Shown: one piece after another, positions 53,694-62,581 of the stretch | Position numbering within the stretch: position 1 is the stretch's first letter | Layout: each line of letters opens with the position of its first letter | Assembly (NCBI GenBank): GCA_944324395.1 | Contig: CALUWC010000001.1 | Location: 124,001-188,000 of the forward strand | Source: Candidatus Gastranaerophilales bacterium | GTDB taxonomy: Bacteria; Cyanobacteriota; Vampirovibrionia; Gastranaerophilales; Gastranaerophilaceae | DNA: 64,000 nt | Direction: 5' to 3' | The notes under the pieces: model-generated | Databases searched by the model: none | The model's input: the letters and a program-made list of their open reading frames with translations, nothing else | Told to the model about the DNA's origin: nothing | Translations under genes and position numbers: made by a program

Positions 53694-54770
53694 ATGGTAG
53701 TTGAATGTCTAACTGGTACTAAAGTTTTAATGAAGGGTAACTATGCAATTGCAAATGCAGCAGTATTGGCAGGCTGTCAGTGTTATTTCGGTTATCCTAT
53801 CACTCCGCAGAGTGAAATAGGTGAGTTTATGAGCGGGAAAATGCAGCAATTAGGCAGAGCTTATGTATCTGCGGAAAGTGAACTGGCTGCCATAAATATG
53901 GTTATTGGAGCCGTTTCTACCGGAGTTAAAGCAATGTCATCGTCTTCTTCATGTGCTATTTCCTTGATGCAGGAAGCTTTATCTTATGCAACTTCCGATC
54001 AGCTTCCCGTAGTTTTAGTTAGTGTTATGAGAGGCGGTCCGGGATTGGGTAACATTTATCCTTCTCAAGGTGACTATAATCAGGCTACAATAGGCGGGGG
54101 CAACGGAGATTACAATATAATTGTTCTTGCACCTTCCAATGTTCAGGAATGTATTGACTTAACATATAAAGCTTTTTATCTGGCTTTCAAATACAGAAAT
54201 CCTACCATATTACTGGCTGATGGATTGCTGGGTCAGATGATGGAGCCTGTAGAATTTTATGATTATCCGTATCCTGAAATTGATACATCTTCTTGGGCTT
54301 TGACCGGAGCTAAAGGTCGTGATGCAAGAGTTATCAGGTCTTATGCTCCGTTGGAAACAGATCAGTGTGTCTATGTTGATAATTTGTTTAAAAAATATAA
54401 GCTTATAGAAGAAAATGAAGTTGAATACGAAGAATATATGACTGATGATGCGGAACTTGTTGTTGCAGCATTCGGTTCTATGTATCGTAATGTGAAATCC
54501 GCAGTTAAAATATGCAGAGAAAAAGGTTTAAAAGTCGGTGCATTTCGACCGATTACATTATATCCGTTCCCGTCAAAACGATTGTCAGAACTTGCAGACA
54601 GGGTTGAGAAATTTCTTGTAACCGAAATCAATATGGGACAGATGGTAAGAGATGTAAGACTTGCTGTAAACGGAAAAGCCAGGGTTTTGTTCAAGGGCAA
54701 GGCTGTCGGTGCTATGATTGATGTTGAGGATTTAGTAGAAGAAATTGAAAAACAGATGGGTGGTGTATAA
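53694..54770 (+). CDS. korA: 2-oxoacid:ferredoxin oxidoreductase alpha subunit
   Basis: KorA (358 aa) carries the pyrimidine-binding domain: MKGNYAIANAAVLAGCQCYFGYPITPQSE, SAESELAAINMVIGA, SSSSCAISLMQEALSYA and LPVVLVSVMRGGPGLGNI. The C-terminal domain II has FRPITLYPFPSKRL and TEINMGQMVRDVR. The enzyme decarboxylates 2-oxoglutarate (or a branched 2-oxoacid) to acyl-CoA, reducing ferredoxin. The split between 2-oxoglutarate and 2-oxoisovalerate forms is not certain from motifs. Its stop overlaps korB by one base. Confidence 0.92.
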   Translation: MVVECLTGTKVLMKGNYAIANAAVLAGCQCYFGYPITPQSEIGEFMSGKMQQLGRAYVSAESELAAINMVIGAVSTGVKAMSSSSSCAISLMQEALSYATSDQLPVVLVSVMRGGPGLGNIYPSQGDYNQATIGGGNGDYNIIVLAPSNVQECIDLTYKAFYLAFKYRNPTILLADGLLGQMMEPVEFYDYPYPEIDTSSWALTGAKGRDARVIRSYAPLETDQCVYVDNLFKKYKLIEENEVEYEEYMTDDAELVVAAFGSMYRNVKSAVKICREKGLKVGAFRPITLYPFPSKRLSELADRVEKFLVTEINMGQMVRDVRLAVNGKARVLFKGKAVGAMIDVEDLVEEIEKQMGGV

Positions 54771-55516
54771 TGGCTACACAGGTTTTTAAGATACCGGAAT
54801 CATTCAGAAAGAATGTCAGATATTCATTTTGTCCGGGGTGTGACCATGGAGTTGCGGTCAGACTGGTTGCGGAATGCCTTGATGAATTGGGTTTGACTGA
54901 AAATGCTATAACAGCTACTTCAATCGGATGTTCTGTAGGATTATATGATTTTTTAAATGTGGATTCAATTGAGGCTCCCCATGGGAGAGCTTTGGCTGTT
55001 GCGACAGGTGTAAAAAGAGCTAAACCTGATAAATTTGTGTTTACTTATCAGGGTGACGGTGATTTTGCATCCATTGGCTGGGCTGAGAGTATGCACTGTG
55101 CATTCCGGGGTGAAAATTTGTCAGCTATTTGTATAAATAATACAACTTATGGTATGACCGGAGGTCAGTTAGGACCGACAACCCTTTTGGGGCAGGTTAC
55201 AACAACATCTCCAACAGGAAGAAATATTGAGTATTACGGTTATCCGGTTAAAATTGCCGAACATATTGCTCTAAGTGATGGTACTGCATATAGTGCAAGG
55301 GTCTCTTTAGATTCTGTTGCTAATATTAAAAAGGCAAAACTGGCTATTAAAAAAGCATTCGAGGTTCAGTTAAAAGGATTGGGGTTTGGCTTTGTTGAAA
55401 TTTTGTCAAGCTGTCCTACTAATTGGCGTATGACTCCGGAGCAGGCTCATGAACGTGTGAGAGATGAAATGATGCAAATCTTTAAATTGGGTGTATATAA
55501 GGATATAACAGTATAA
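54770..55516 (+). CDS. korB: 2-oxoacid:ferredoxin oxidoreductase beta subunit
   Basis: The TPP-binding subunit (248 aa): FCPGCDHGVAVRL, IGCSVGLYDFLN, PHGRALAVATGVKRAKPDKFV and the TPP motif GDGDFASIGWAESMH...NNTTYGMTGGQ. C-P-G-C-x-H near the start holds part of a cluster or TPP contact in this family. The product ends with SCPTNWRMTPEQAHERV. Third gene of the operon. Confidence 0.94.
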   Translation: MATQVFKIPESFRKNVRYSFCPGCDHGVAVRLVAECLDELGLTENAITATSIGCSVGLYDFLNVDSIEAPHGRALAVATGVKRAKPDKFVFTYQGDGDFASIGWAESMHCAFRGENLSAICINNTTYGMTGGQLGPTTLLGQVTTTSPTGRNIEYYGYPVKIAEHIALSDGTAYSARVSLDSVANIKKAKLAIKKAFEVQLKGLGFGFVEILSSCPTNWRMTPEQAHERVRDEMMQIFKLGVYKDITV

Positions 55517-55530
55517 ATTAAGGATAGACT

Positions 55531-56079
55531 ATGGAAAAAGATTTTATAATTGCCGGATTTGGCGGACAAGGTGTATTATTGGCAGGTGAGGTTTTGGCAA
55601 ACGCATTTATGCTTGATTGCAAAAATGTTACCTGGTATCCGAGTTATGGTGCAGAAATGCGTGGCGGAACTGTTAATTGCGGTGTTGTGATGAGTGATGA
55701 AGAAGTCAGCTCTGTTCAAAAATCTAAATCAGATTTTATTATTGTTTTGAATCAGGCTTCTTTTGATAAATATACATCATGGGTTCGAAAAGGCGGTTCT
55801 ATTATTGTGAATTCTTCACTTGCTAAAATTGCAAAAACAAGAGATGATATAAATTATATTTTTGTTCCTATTACTAAAATGGCTCAGGAAAAATTGGGAA
55901 ATATTAAAATGTCTAATATTTTTGCATTAGGTGTTTTGTCAAAAGTGAGCAGGCTTGTATCTTTAAAAACTCTGGAGAAAGCTCTATATAATGTGATTCC
56001 GCCTCACAGAAAACATTTAATTCCTAAAAATATTGAAGCATTAAAACTCGGTTATGAGTATGATTTATTGCCAGTTTAG
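55531..56079 (+). CDS. korC: 2-oxoacid:ferredoxin oxidoreductase gamma subunit
   Basis: The 182-residue gamma subunit: IAGFGGQGVLLAGEVLANAF, VTWYPSYGAEMRGGTVNCGVVMSDEEV, then PPHRKHLIPKNIEALKLGYEY. The G-x-G-G-Q-G-V loop and MRGGT are standard. AAGGAT site 15 bases after korB. It overlaps the next gene by 26 bases. Confidence 0.94.
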   Translation: MEKDFIIAGFGGQGVLLAGEVLANAFMLDCKNVTWYPSYGAEMRGGTVNCGVVMSDEEVSSVQKSKSDFIIVLNQASFDKYTSWVRKGGSIIVNSSLAKIAKTRDDINYIFVPITKMAQEKLGNIKMSNIFALGVLSKVSRLVSLKTLEKALYNVIPPHRKHLIPKNIEALKLGYEYDLLPV

Positions 56080-56395
56080 TTTAAAATCACCTAAAAAGTT
56101 GATTTTAAATTTGGTCAGACAGTTTATTCTTTTCATGAGATATATGAGAGGTTTAATTGTCGTGAAACAAGATCTTATTTTTTCTATTAAAGAAAAAGAA
56201 TTACAACTGTCGAAATTAAAAGAACATATTGATAAGAGTGAAGTTTGTTCGGATCTGTACAACAAGGTTCTTATTGAAAAAGCGGTTTTGACAAAACAGC
56301 TTGAAGAATTACAAAACAAGTCTTTAATAAATCGCATTAAACATTTATTGCCCCGCAAAGAAAAATTGATATGCGATTATTTTAGAGGTAAATAA
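56054..56395 (+). CDS. Small coiled-coil hypothetical protein
   Basis: A frame of 113 codons that starts inside the end of korC. The first 35 residues are hydrophobic and basic; the rest is a charged helix (SIKEKELQLSKLKEHIDKSE, then LTKQLEELQNKSLINRIKHL). A later GTG (56162) may be the true start, which would drop the first 36 residues. No family recognised, and no clear ribosome site. Confidence 0.45.
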   Translation: MSMIYCQFSLKSPKKLILNLVRQFILFMRYMRGLIVVKQDLIFSIKEKELQLSKLKEHIDKSEVCSDLYNKVLIEKAVLTKQLEELQNKSLINRIKHLLPRKEKLICDYFRGK

Positions 56396-56468
56396 CTGTG
56401 TTTTGAGTTTTCTGTACCCGTAAATATTGATTTTTGCATTCGTAATTGGTTTAGATATTATACAATAC

Positions 56469-56497
56469 TTGTTTTTTTAAGTGTTTTGTTTTATAAT
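56469..56497 (+). promoter_or_regulatory. rpsU promoter
   Basis: TTGTTT (56469-56474), a 17-base spacer and a consensus TATAAT (56492-56497), 48 bases before the S21 start codon. Confidence 0.7.
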
Positions 56498-56544
56498 AGG
56501 TTGTAACCCATATTAAACAAGCTATAAAGGTGGTGAAAATATAA

Positions 56545-56718
56545 ATGGCAGAAGTTAAAGTTGGCGAAAACGAAAGTATTGAAAGTGCTTTGAGACGTTT
56601 CAAAAAGAAAATCCAAAAAGCCGGTATTCTTTCTGAAGTTAAAAAACGTGAAAGATACGAAAAGCCAAGTGTTAAAAGAAAACATAAATCTGAAGCTGCT
56701 CGTAAAAGAAAAGTATAA
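56545..56718 (+). CDS. rpsU: 30S ribosomal protein S21
   Basis: A 57-residue protein read directly from the sequence: [20 protein letters not shown], then [20 protein letters not shown] and a basic tail [18 protein letters not shown]21 binds the 30S platform near the anti-Shine-Dalgarno region and helps initiation. An AAAGGTGGTG site, a good promoter and a terminator frame it. Confidence 0.96.
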   Translation: MAEVKVGENESIESALRRFKKKIQKAGILSEVKKRERYEKPSVKRKHKSEAARKRKV

Positions 56719-56734
56719 GATTTGTTATAAAAGT

Positions 56735-56766
56735 AAAAAGAAGGTTCGAATACGAGCCTTCTTTTT
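56735..56766. terminator. Bidirectional terminator after rpsU
   Basis: AAAAAGAAGGTTCG pairs with CGAGCCTTCTTTTT (one G-T pair) over an AATA loop. It serves rpsU and the convergent gene ending at 56771. Confidence 0.9.
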
Positions 56767-56770
56767 TGTG

Positions 56771-57058
56771 CTAATTTTCAGCCAAGATACTAAACCCTAC
56801 GATTGCTCTGGTACTGATATTAAACCATTTGTACTCTGTATATGAGCCAATATCACATTCATTGCTGTTGCAAGTATCTTCTATTCTTGCTATTTTTACA
56901 TCTTTTAGTGCAATCAAACAATCGTGGCAGTTTTCGCATTTATCGTAATAGTCGTGTATTGTGCCGATTATTTGCATATGGTTTGTAAGGATAAGCACTC
57001 GTCGGGTTGCATTTTCCTCCATAATATTATTTATCACTTCACCAAGATTTTTAGACAT
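56771..57058 (-). CDS. CxxCxxC hypothetical protein, 95 aa
   Basis: Not recognised. A short beta-type protein: ATRRVLILTNHMQIIGTIHDY, then the cysteine cluster CENCHDC at residues about 41-47, then two more cysteines (DTCNSNECDIG). Five cysteines and a His in 20 residues suggest metal or iron-sulfur binding. Its AAAGGAGG site lies in one arm of an inverted repeat (57069-57090), so translation or transcription may be controlled by a metal or dimeric regulator. Confidence 0.65.
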   Translation of the reverse strand: MSKNLGEVINNIMEENATRRVLILTNHMQIIGTIHDYYDKCENCHDCLIALKDVKIARIEDTCNSNECDIGSYTEYKWFNISTRAIVGFSILAEN

Positions 57059-57068
57059 AAATAGACCT

Positions 57069-57090
57069 CCTTTAACTATAAGTTAAAAGG
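57069..57090 (-). promoter_or_regulatory. Inverted repeat over the ribosome site of the CxxCxxC gene
   Basis: The plus strand reads CCTTTAACT, ATA, AGTTAAAAGG, a nine-pair dyad with one bulged base. On the mRNA the right arm is part of AAAGGAGG. It can hide the ribosome site, or at DNA level be an operator. Confidence 0.5.
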
Positions 57091-57123
57091 TTTAGTCAAT
57101 TTTTATATTCTACTGATAACCTA

Positions 57124-57360
57124 TTAAAAAGATTTATTTTCAAAAATATTTTTATTTTTAAGTTTTTCTTTAGGTACTACGATGCCGCAGTATTTGCAGG
57201 CAAAATATTCATTTGAACTGTCGAGCGGCAAAAAAAGATGTTCGCATTCTTCTATATTATCTTGTGGTAAGTCTTCACTGTTATTTGTCAGTGGATCATA
57301 CGAATGTTGAACAGTTTCTTTTTTTTTGAAAAGTTGTGCTATAATTTCAAAAATATACAT
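57124..57360 (-). CDS. Small zinc-ribbon-like protein, 78 aa
   Basis: Acidic protein with a C-terminal metal site pattern ECEHLFLPL (C-x-H) and FACKYCGIVV (C-x2-C), which could form one zinc ribbon. Its start codon overlaps the cdd stop by one base, so it is translationally coupled to cdd. Function unknown. Confidence 0.65.
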   Translation of the reverse strand: MYIFEIIAQLFKKKETVQHSYDPLTNNSEDLPQDNIEECEHLFLPLDSSNEYFACKYCGIVVPKEKLKNKNIFENKSF

Positions 57361-57740
57361 TATAAAGAGAATCTTTCAGGGAGTAATTCTGTAATTTTAT
57401 ATGCTTTTAGACTATCACCAATTTTGACGATAATTTCAGTATTATCATCGCAAAATTCGCTGATTACTTGTCTGCAGGCTCCGCAAGGTACGCAGTTATC
57501 CTGATTCGGAGAGTAAATTGCTATTGCTTTTATTTTTCTTTCTCCATCAGCGATAGCTGAACCAATGGCATTCCTTTCTGCGCAGATTGTTAATCCGAAA
57601 CTTGCATTTTCAAAGTTGCAGCCGCTGTATACTTTATTTGATTCTGTTAATACACTGGCACCAACATTGAATTTTGAATATGGAGTATAGGCTTTTTTAG
57701 AAGCTTCTATTGCTTTTTCCATCAATTCTTCGTAAGTCAT
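57360..57740 (-). CDS. cdd: Cytidine deaminase
   Basis: Deaminates cytidine and deoxycytidine for pyrimidine salvage. Motifs: YTPYSKFNVGASVL, SGCNFENASFGLTICAERNAIGSA with CAE (the three-cysteine tetrameric type) and CVPCGACRQVISEF. 126 aa, family length. GAGGAT site. Confidence 0.96.
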   Translation of the reverse strand: MTYEELMEKAIEASKKAYTPYSKFNVGASVLTESNKVYSGCNFENASFGLTICAERNAIGSAIADGERKIKAIAIYSPNQDNCVPCGACRQVISEFCDDNTEIIVKIGDSLKAYKITELLPERFSL

Positions 57741-57898
57741 GATTATCCTCTTTTGTTTTTATTATACATTGGATTTTTTTTATTTTATCCCTTGATTGTA
57801 TGAATGATTTTAAATTTTGTTAAAATTTTTTATATATTTTAAAGTTTTTGAAGAAATATCCGTAAAAGAAGATAGTAAATAAAAGATAAAGGCGAACT

Positions 57899-59014
57899 AT
57901 GGACGTAGCACGAATAGGTGCAGTTTCACCGACTCAGGTTGACTGGCGTAAACTTACATCTAAAGAAATTATAGAATTTGAACAGCAGGGAATTGAGGTT
58001 CCTTCCGAGTATTTGCAATGGGCTCAGGAATTTCAGCGTACTCTTGCTGCGGGTGACAATGATGATACAACTTATGAAGCTGCGGTGTCTGAAACTTCTT
58101 CCATTCCTCAACCTGCAACGCTGCCTGCGGGTGATACTTCTGAGGAAACTCCGCAGGAAGTCCAAACTTCCGATAATTCTGTTGTTCAAAATCCGGAAGA
58201 ATTATCTGCTGCAGAAAGAAGAAAGCAGATGGAAGAAGATGGCAAAGGTTTATATTCTATAGGTATAGAATTTAGAAATATCAGTAACGACAAAGCAGAG
58301 GATTCAGAAAATGTTGAAGCTTCTGCTTCATCTACAGCTGAAACTTCCTCAAATTCTATAGCAAGTTTGGATAGTTATATGTCTGCTCTTATGACAGAAA
58401 TAGGAAGTTTAAAATCTGATATTGAATCAGAAACGAATAAGAAAAATAATACTAATATTTCTAAAATAAACAGATTACAGCAGCAAATTAAAAATCTGGG
58501 CACCGGAGGTCAAACGATTGCTGCATCTTATTCTGTGGAACTTGATAATCTGATGTCGCTTGTTGAGGGACAGAGCGGAATTCCCGAAAGCGGCATAGAT
58601 TACGGAACAGAAACTCAAAGTATTGGAGAAGAATTAAAACGTTATCCGCTATTTTACGGCTCATTTGGCAGACGTGTTGTAAGTGCAGGTGAAAATGCCG
58701 TTTCGGTATCAGAAGAGGCTCAAACTGCAATTACACAAGCTTTGAATACTCTAAATAGTAATCAGGATTCTATTTTAGGCTATCAAAATGATATAGAGCT
58801 TCAAACAGGAATTTCTGCAGCGTCTGTAGAACCTGAAAATTCAGAAAATAGTAATACTGATAAAAATGGTGATAAAAAATCAGAAGCGGATAAAGCTGTT
58901 CAGACGGCTCAAAATGACGGAACAGAAGCTTCAGCTATCGCCAGTGCCAGTATTGATGAAATCTTAAAAGCAAAAATCAGAAAAGGTATTGATATCAATT
59001 CTCAATCAGCGTAG
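57899..59014 (+). CDS. Hypothetical Ser/Glu-rich protein, 371 aa
   Basis: Not recognised. Most of it is low complexity, rich in Ser, Glu, Ala, Thr, Asn and Gln, and probably disordered. A short coiled coil lies at about residues 155-200 (SYMSALMTEIGSLKSDIESE, INRLQQQIKNLG). No signal peptide or span. AAAGGCG site. It ends overlapping rpe on the opposite strand by nine bases. The start MDVARIGAVSPTQVDWRKL is again a polar lead. Confidence 0.65.
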   Translation: MDVARIGAVSPTQVDWRKLTSKEIIEFEQQGIEVPSEYLQWAQEFQRTLAAGDNDDTTYEAAVSETSSIPQPATLPAGDTSEETPQEVQTSDNSVVQNPEELSAAERRKQMEEDGKGLYSIGIEFRNISNDKAEDSENVEASASSTAETSSNSIASLDSYMSALMTEIGSLKSDIESETNKKNNTNISKINRLQQQIKNLGTGGQTIAASYSVELDNLMSLVEGQSGIPESGIDYGTETQSIGEELKRYPLFYGSFGRRVVSAGENAVSVSEEAQTAITQALNTLNSNQDSILGYQNDIELQTGISAASVEPENSENSNTDKNGDKKSEADKAVQTAQNDGTEASAIASASIDEILKAKIRKGIDINSQSA

Positions 59015-59653
59015 AGATTTTATTGCCTGTTTTATATTTTCGGATTTATATATATAATTCCCGGCGACAAGAGAATTTGCTCCGTATGAGGTGCATATTT
59101 TGGCAGTTTGGTCATTTATTCCGCCGTCAACTTGTATAATTAAATTTTCTGGAGCTTCTTGTTTTAAAATAGTTATTTTTTCCGCACAATCAGGTATAAA
59201 CTTTTGTCCGCCAAATCCGGGTTCTACAGTCATAATAAGAACCATATCCAAATCTTTTAAAAATTCCAGAATTTCTTCAGGTTTAGTTTTAGGTTTGATA
59301 GATAATCCTGCTTTAATTCCAAACGAATGAATTTGTTCTATAATATCTGAAACATTTGCTTTTTCAACAGCTTCATAATGAAAAGTCAGTATGTCCGCTC
59401 CGACTTTTGCGAACGGTTCAATATAAATTTGCGGATTTTCTATCATTAAATGTACATCTAAAGGTAAATTTGTAACTTTTTTTATAGATTTAACTACAGG
59501 AACCCCAATTGTGATATTTGGAACAAAATGTCCGTCCATAACATCTATGTGTATCCAATCAGCACCTGCATTTTCTACAGCTTTAATATCCCTTTCCAAA
59601 TTTGCAAAGTCTGCTGATAAAATAGATGGTGATATTATAATTTTTTCTTTCAT
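59006..59653 (-). CDS. rpe: Ribulose-phosphate 3-epimerase
   Basis: Interconverts ribulose 5-phosphate and xylulose 5-phosphate in the pentose phosphate path. SPSILSADFANLERDI, HIDVMDGHFVPNITIG, DVHLMIENPQ and MTVEPGFGGQKFIP are intact; 215 aa. Last of the pyrH-frr-cdsA-rnc-rpe run, overlapping rnc by four bases. Confidence 0.97.
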   Translation of the reverse strand: MKEKIIISPSILSADFANLERDIKAVENAGADWIHIDVMDGHFVPNITIGVPVVKSIKKVTNLPLDVHLMIENPQIYIEPFAKVGADILTFHYEAVEKANVSDIIEQIHSFGIKAGLSIKPKTKPEEILEFLKDLDMVLIMTVEPGFGGQKFIPDCAEKITILKQEAPENLIIQVDGGINDQTAKICTSYGANSLVAGNYIYKSENIKQAIKSLR

Positions 59654-60336
59654 TCTATTATTCCCAGTTTTTTACAAGCCTCATAGGCACATTTTTGCTC
59701 TGCTTCTTTTTTTGTTGAGCCTTTTTCTGTTGCCAGAATTTCATTGTTGTAAACAACTTCTATAACAAATTCTTTTTTATGTTCGGGTCCGATTTCATCT
59801 ATAACTTTATATTCAGGTGTTGTTTTTGTTTTTTCCTGTGTGTATTCTTGAAGAATGGCTTTTGCGTTAAATTTTTCAAAATGAGTTGAAACTTCCAGAA
59901 TATAAGGTTTAAACGTTTTTTCTATGTATGTTATGATTTCATTAAATTTTCCATCCAGATAATAAGCACCTAAAACAGCTTCAAATGTACAGGCACAAAT
60001 GGAATTAAGGTTTCTGCAGCCCTGTTTCTCTTCATGTTTTCCTATTATTATAAGTTTTTGCAAACCGTTGTTTTTTGTAATATCCGCTAAAACGTTATCA
60101 GAAACTACGACTCCTCGTATTTTTGATAACTCGCCTTCTTTTGACTCCGGATACATTTTAAACAATACATCAGATACTGCTAATTTTAATACAGCATCTC
60201 CGAGAAATTCTAATCGTTCATAGCATTGTTCATAAGGTAAGTTTTGTTCAATTGTATATGATGAATGAGTTAAGGCACATCTGTATAAGGCTTCGGTTAT
60301 TGTTTCTATTCCAAAAATTTCTGCAATTTGCTTCAT
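59650..60336 (-). CDS. rnc: Ribonuclease III
   Basis: Cuts double-stranded RNA, including rRNA precursors. The catalytic signature YERLEFLGDAVLKL is intact, followed by the second acidic region ICACTFEAVLGAYYLDG. A C-terminal dsRNA-binding domain has PEYKVIDEIGPEHKKEF and the closing KKEAEQKCAYEACK. 228 aa. Abuts cdsA directly. Confidence 0.96.
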   Translation of the reverse strand: MKQIAEIFGIETITEALYRCALTHSSYTIEQNLPYEQCYERLEFLGDAVLKLAVSDVLFKMYPESKEGELSKIRGVVVSDNVLADITKNNGLQKLIIIGKHEEKQGCRNLNSICACTFEAVLGAYYLDGKFNEIITYIEKTFKPYILEVSTHFEKFNAKAILQEYTQEKTKTTPEYKVIDEIGPEHKKEFVIEVVYNNEILATEKGSTKKEAEQKCAYEACKKLGIIE

Positions 60337-61206
60337 TTAAAATAAATCCTTTATCCAGTTTACGAGGGTAGTTATCCATTCTGTGTGGAATATAAAGCAT
60401 TTACAGAAGTAGTACATAATTGGGATTGTCAAAACGAAACTGTCTGTTCTGTCTAAAAATCCGCCATGACCCGGAAGGCTTGTGCCTGAATCCTTAACTC
60501 CGGCATCTCTTTTTATTAAAGATTCGCACAAATCTCCTATTTGAGCAAAAGAGGTGCATATCAATCCTAATATCAATGCAAAATACCATTCCAATCCAAT
60601 ATATAAGCCGATAACCAACGCTCCGAGAATTGCAAAAAACATTCCGCCTATTGAGCCTTCAATTGTTTTATTAGGACTGATTACAGGTGCTAATTTATGT
60701 TTGCCAAATTTTGTTCCTATATAGTAACAGCCTACATCAGTCAGAAGTATTGACATAAACATCAAAACAACAAAACCTAAACCGCTGTCATATTTTGCAC
60801 AGGACAAATCTCTTAAAAATATCAAATGCAGAGGAAACCAGCCGCAATATACCATACCTAAAAGAGTGGTTGCAACATTTGCAATATAAGGCTGTCTGCC
60901 TCTGAATAATACCCACATAAATGATGCCATAGCACATATTGTCAGCGTAATGGCAACCAAATCAAATCTTTTGAAATAAACAACGGCGGTAAGTATAGCT
61001 TCTGTGATATAAATGACTTTAAGGCTTGGATAAAAACCCTTGTGATTTAGTATTTTTACATATTCTTTTGAACCGACAAACAGCATAAAAGCCAGTAAAA
61101 ATAGTAAAGCTAAATCTCCCAAAATAATACACAGCATAACAATGGTTCCCATAATGAAACCTGTCAGCATTCTTGTCGCATTTTTATTCAAGCCTAAATC
61201 TGCCAT
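60337..61206 (-). CDS. cdsA: Phosphatidate cytidylyltransferase
   Basis: Makes CDP-diacylglycerol, the precursor of membrane phospholipids. A polytopic protein with the family signature CESLIKRDAGVKDSGTSLPG followed by HGGFLDRTDS near the C-terminus. 289 aa. Starts in the frr stop codon (one shared base), so it is coupled to frr. Confidence 0.95.
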   Translation of the reverse strand: MADLGLNKNATRMLTGFIMGTIVMLCIILGDLALLFLLAFMLFVGSKEYVKILNHKGFYPSLKVIYITEAILTAVVYFKRFDLVAITLTICAMASFMWVLFRGRQPYIANVATTLLGMVYCGWFPLHLIFLRDLSCAKYDSGLGFVVLMFMSILLTDVGCYYIGTKFGKHKLAPVISPNKTIEGSIGGMFFAILGALVIGLYIGLEWYFALILGLICTSFAQIGDLCESLIKRDAGVKDSGTSLPGHGGFLDRTDSFVLTIPIMYYFCKCFIFHTEWITTLVNWIKDLF

Positions 61207-61772
61207 TATACAGTCATAACCTCTTTTTCTTTAGCTGATACTGCACTATCAATATTTGCAGTATATTTGTCTGTTAATTTTTGAATTTTATCCTGATTAT
61301 CTTTTACCAAATCTTCTGGAAGATTTTCATTTTTTTCAATTTTCTTCAGCTGATCGGTCATATCTCTTCTGATATTTCTTACAGCAACTTTAGCTTCTTC
61401 TCCGAGTTTTTTAACGTCTTTTGTAATTTCTTTTCTTCTGTCTTCGGTTAGAGGTGGAAAAGTTAATCTGATGCAAATACCATCGCTGTTTGGTGTAATT
61501 CCTATTTCAGCTTTGATTATAGCTTTTTCGATTTCTTTCATTATTGATTTATCGTAAGGGGTAATAACAAGTGTTGTTCCATCTTGAACTGAAACTTGTG
61601 ACATTTGTCTTAAAGGAGTCGGAGCTCCATAGTATTCTACAATAACTTTATCCAATATTCCTGGATTAGCACGCCCTGAACGAATTGAACTGAATTCTTT
61701 ATGCAATTGGGCAATTGCTTTTTCCATTTTTTCTTCTCCGAATAAAAATAATTCTTCTAAAGATTCTGTCAT
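61206..61772 (-). CDS. frr: Ribosome recycling factor
   Basis: RRF splits post-termination ribosomes with EF-G. The sequence KAIAQLHKEFSSIRSGRANPG, APTPLRQMSQVSV, TPYDKSIMKEIEKAI, LTEDRRKEITKDVKKLGEEA and the C-terminal helix are intact. 188 aa, with a short acidic lead before the usual start. AGAGGT site. Follows pyrH, the normal neighbour. Confidence 0.97.
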   Translation of the reverse strand: MTESLEELFLFGEEKMEKAIAQLHKEFSSIRSGRANPGILDKVIVEYYGAPTPLRQMSQVSVQDGTTLVITPYDKSIMKEIEKAIIKAEIGITPNSDGICIRLTFPPLTEDRRKEITKDVKKLGEEAKVAVRNIRRDMTDQLKKIEKNENLPEDLVKDNQDKIQKLTDKYTANIDSAVSAKEKEVMTV

Positions 61773-61792
61773 TTTTTACCTCTTTCGTATAA

Positions 61793-62503
61793 TTAACTTA
61801 TGTATGTTCCTAATTCTTTACCATCCAGGATTTCTTTTATTCCGTTTTCTTTTTTGAAATCAAATACAACAATAGGAATGTTGTTTTGTTTGCATAAAGC
61901 ACAAGCTGATGTATCCATAACTTTCAGACCGTTTTTGATAATGTCATCGTATGTGATAGTATCAAGCTTTTTAGCCTCAGGATTAGTGTTCGGATCATCT
62001 GTATAAACTCCGTCAACTCCGTTTTTAGCCATAAGCATCGCATCTGCGTTAATTTCAGAAGCTCTTAATGCTGCCGCTGTATCTGTCGTAAAGAACGGAT
62101 TTCCTGTTCCTGCTGCAAATATAACTACCCTGCCTTTTTCAAGATGTCTGATTGCTCTATGTCTTATATATGGTTCTGCTACCTGGTTTATAGTAATAGC
62201 GGATTGGACTCTGCATTGAACGCCTATTTGATTTAAAGCACATTGTAGAGCTATTGCATTCATAACAGTTGCAAGCATTCCTACATAATCTCCTGAGGCT
62301 TGATCCATTCCTAATTTGGCACTGTTTTTCATTCCTCTGAAGATATTTCCGCCGCCAACGACGATTGCAACCTGAGCCCCTGCATCAACTGCCTTTTTTA
62401 TTTCTCCTGCAATCATTTTAACCGGAACCTGATCTATTCCGAATTGCTGTTCTCCTAATAATGCCTCTCCGCTAACCTTCAATAAAATTCTTTTATATTT
62501 CAA
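61793..62503 (-). CDS. pyrH: UMP kinase
   Basis: Phosphorylates UMP to UDP. Marks: [58 protein letters not shown] and [11 protein letters not shown]. 236 aa. The start is TTG: no ATG fits, and the GGGAG site lies 11 bases before the TTG. tsf, which often precedes pyrH, is absent. Confidence 0.96.
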   Translation of the reverse strand: MKYKRILLKVSGEALLGEQQFGIDQVPVKMIAGEIKKAVDAGAQVAIVVGGGNIFRGMKNSAKLGMDQASGDYVGMLATVMNAIALQCALNQIGVQCRVQSAITINQVAEPYIRHRAIRHLEKGRVVIFAAGTGNPFFTTDTAAALRASEINADAMLMAKNGVDGVYTDDPNTNPEAKKLDTITYDDIIKNGLKVMDTSACALCKQNNIPIVVFDFKKENGIKEILDGKELGTYIS

Positions 62504-62581
62504 CTTTTATATCTCCCGTTACTCTTGTATAATCCTATCCTAAAGACATTTTAAAGTAAAGTTAATGTTAAATATTTTTGC

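Noticed and set aside
56735-56766. GGTTCGAATAC resembling a tRNA T-loop
   Set aside because: It is the loop side of the rpsU terminator hairpin; no acceptor, D or anticodon stems can be built around it.
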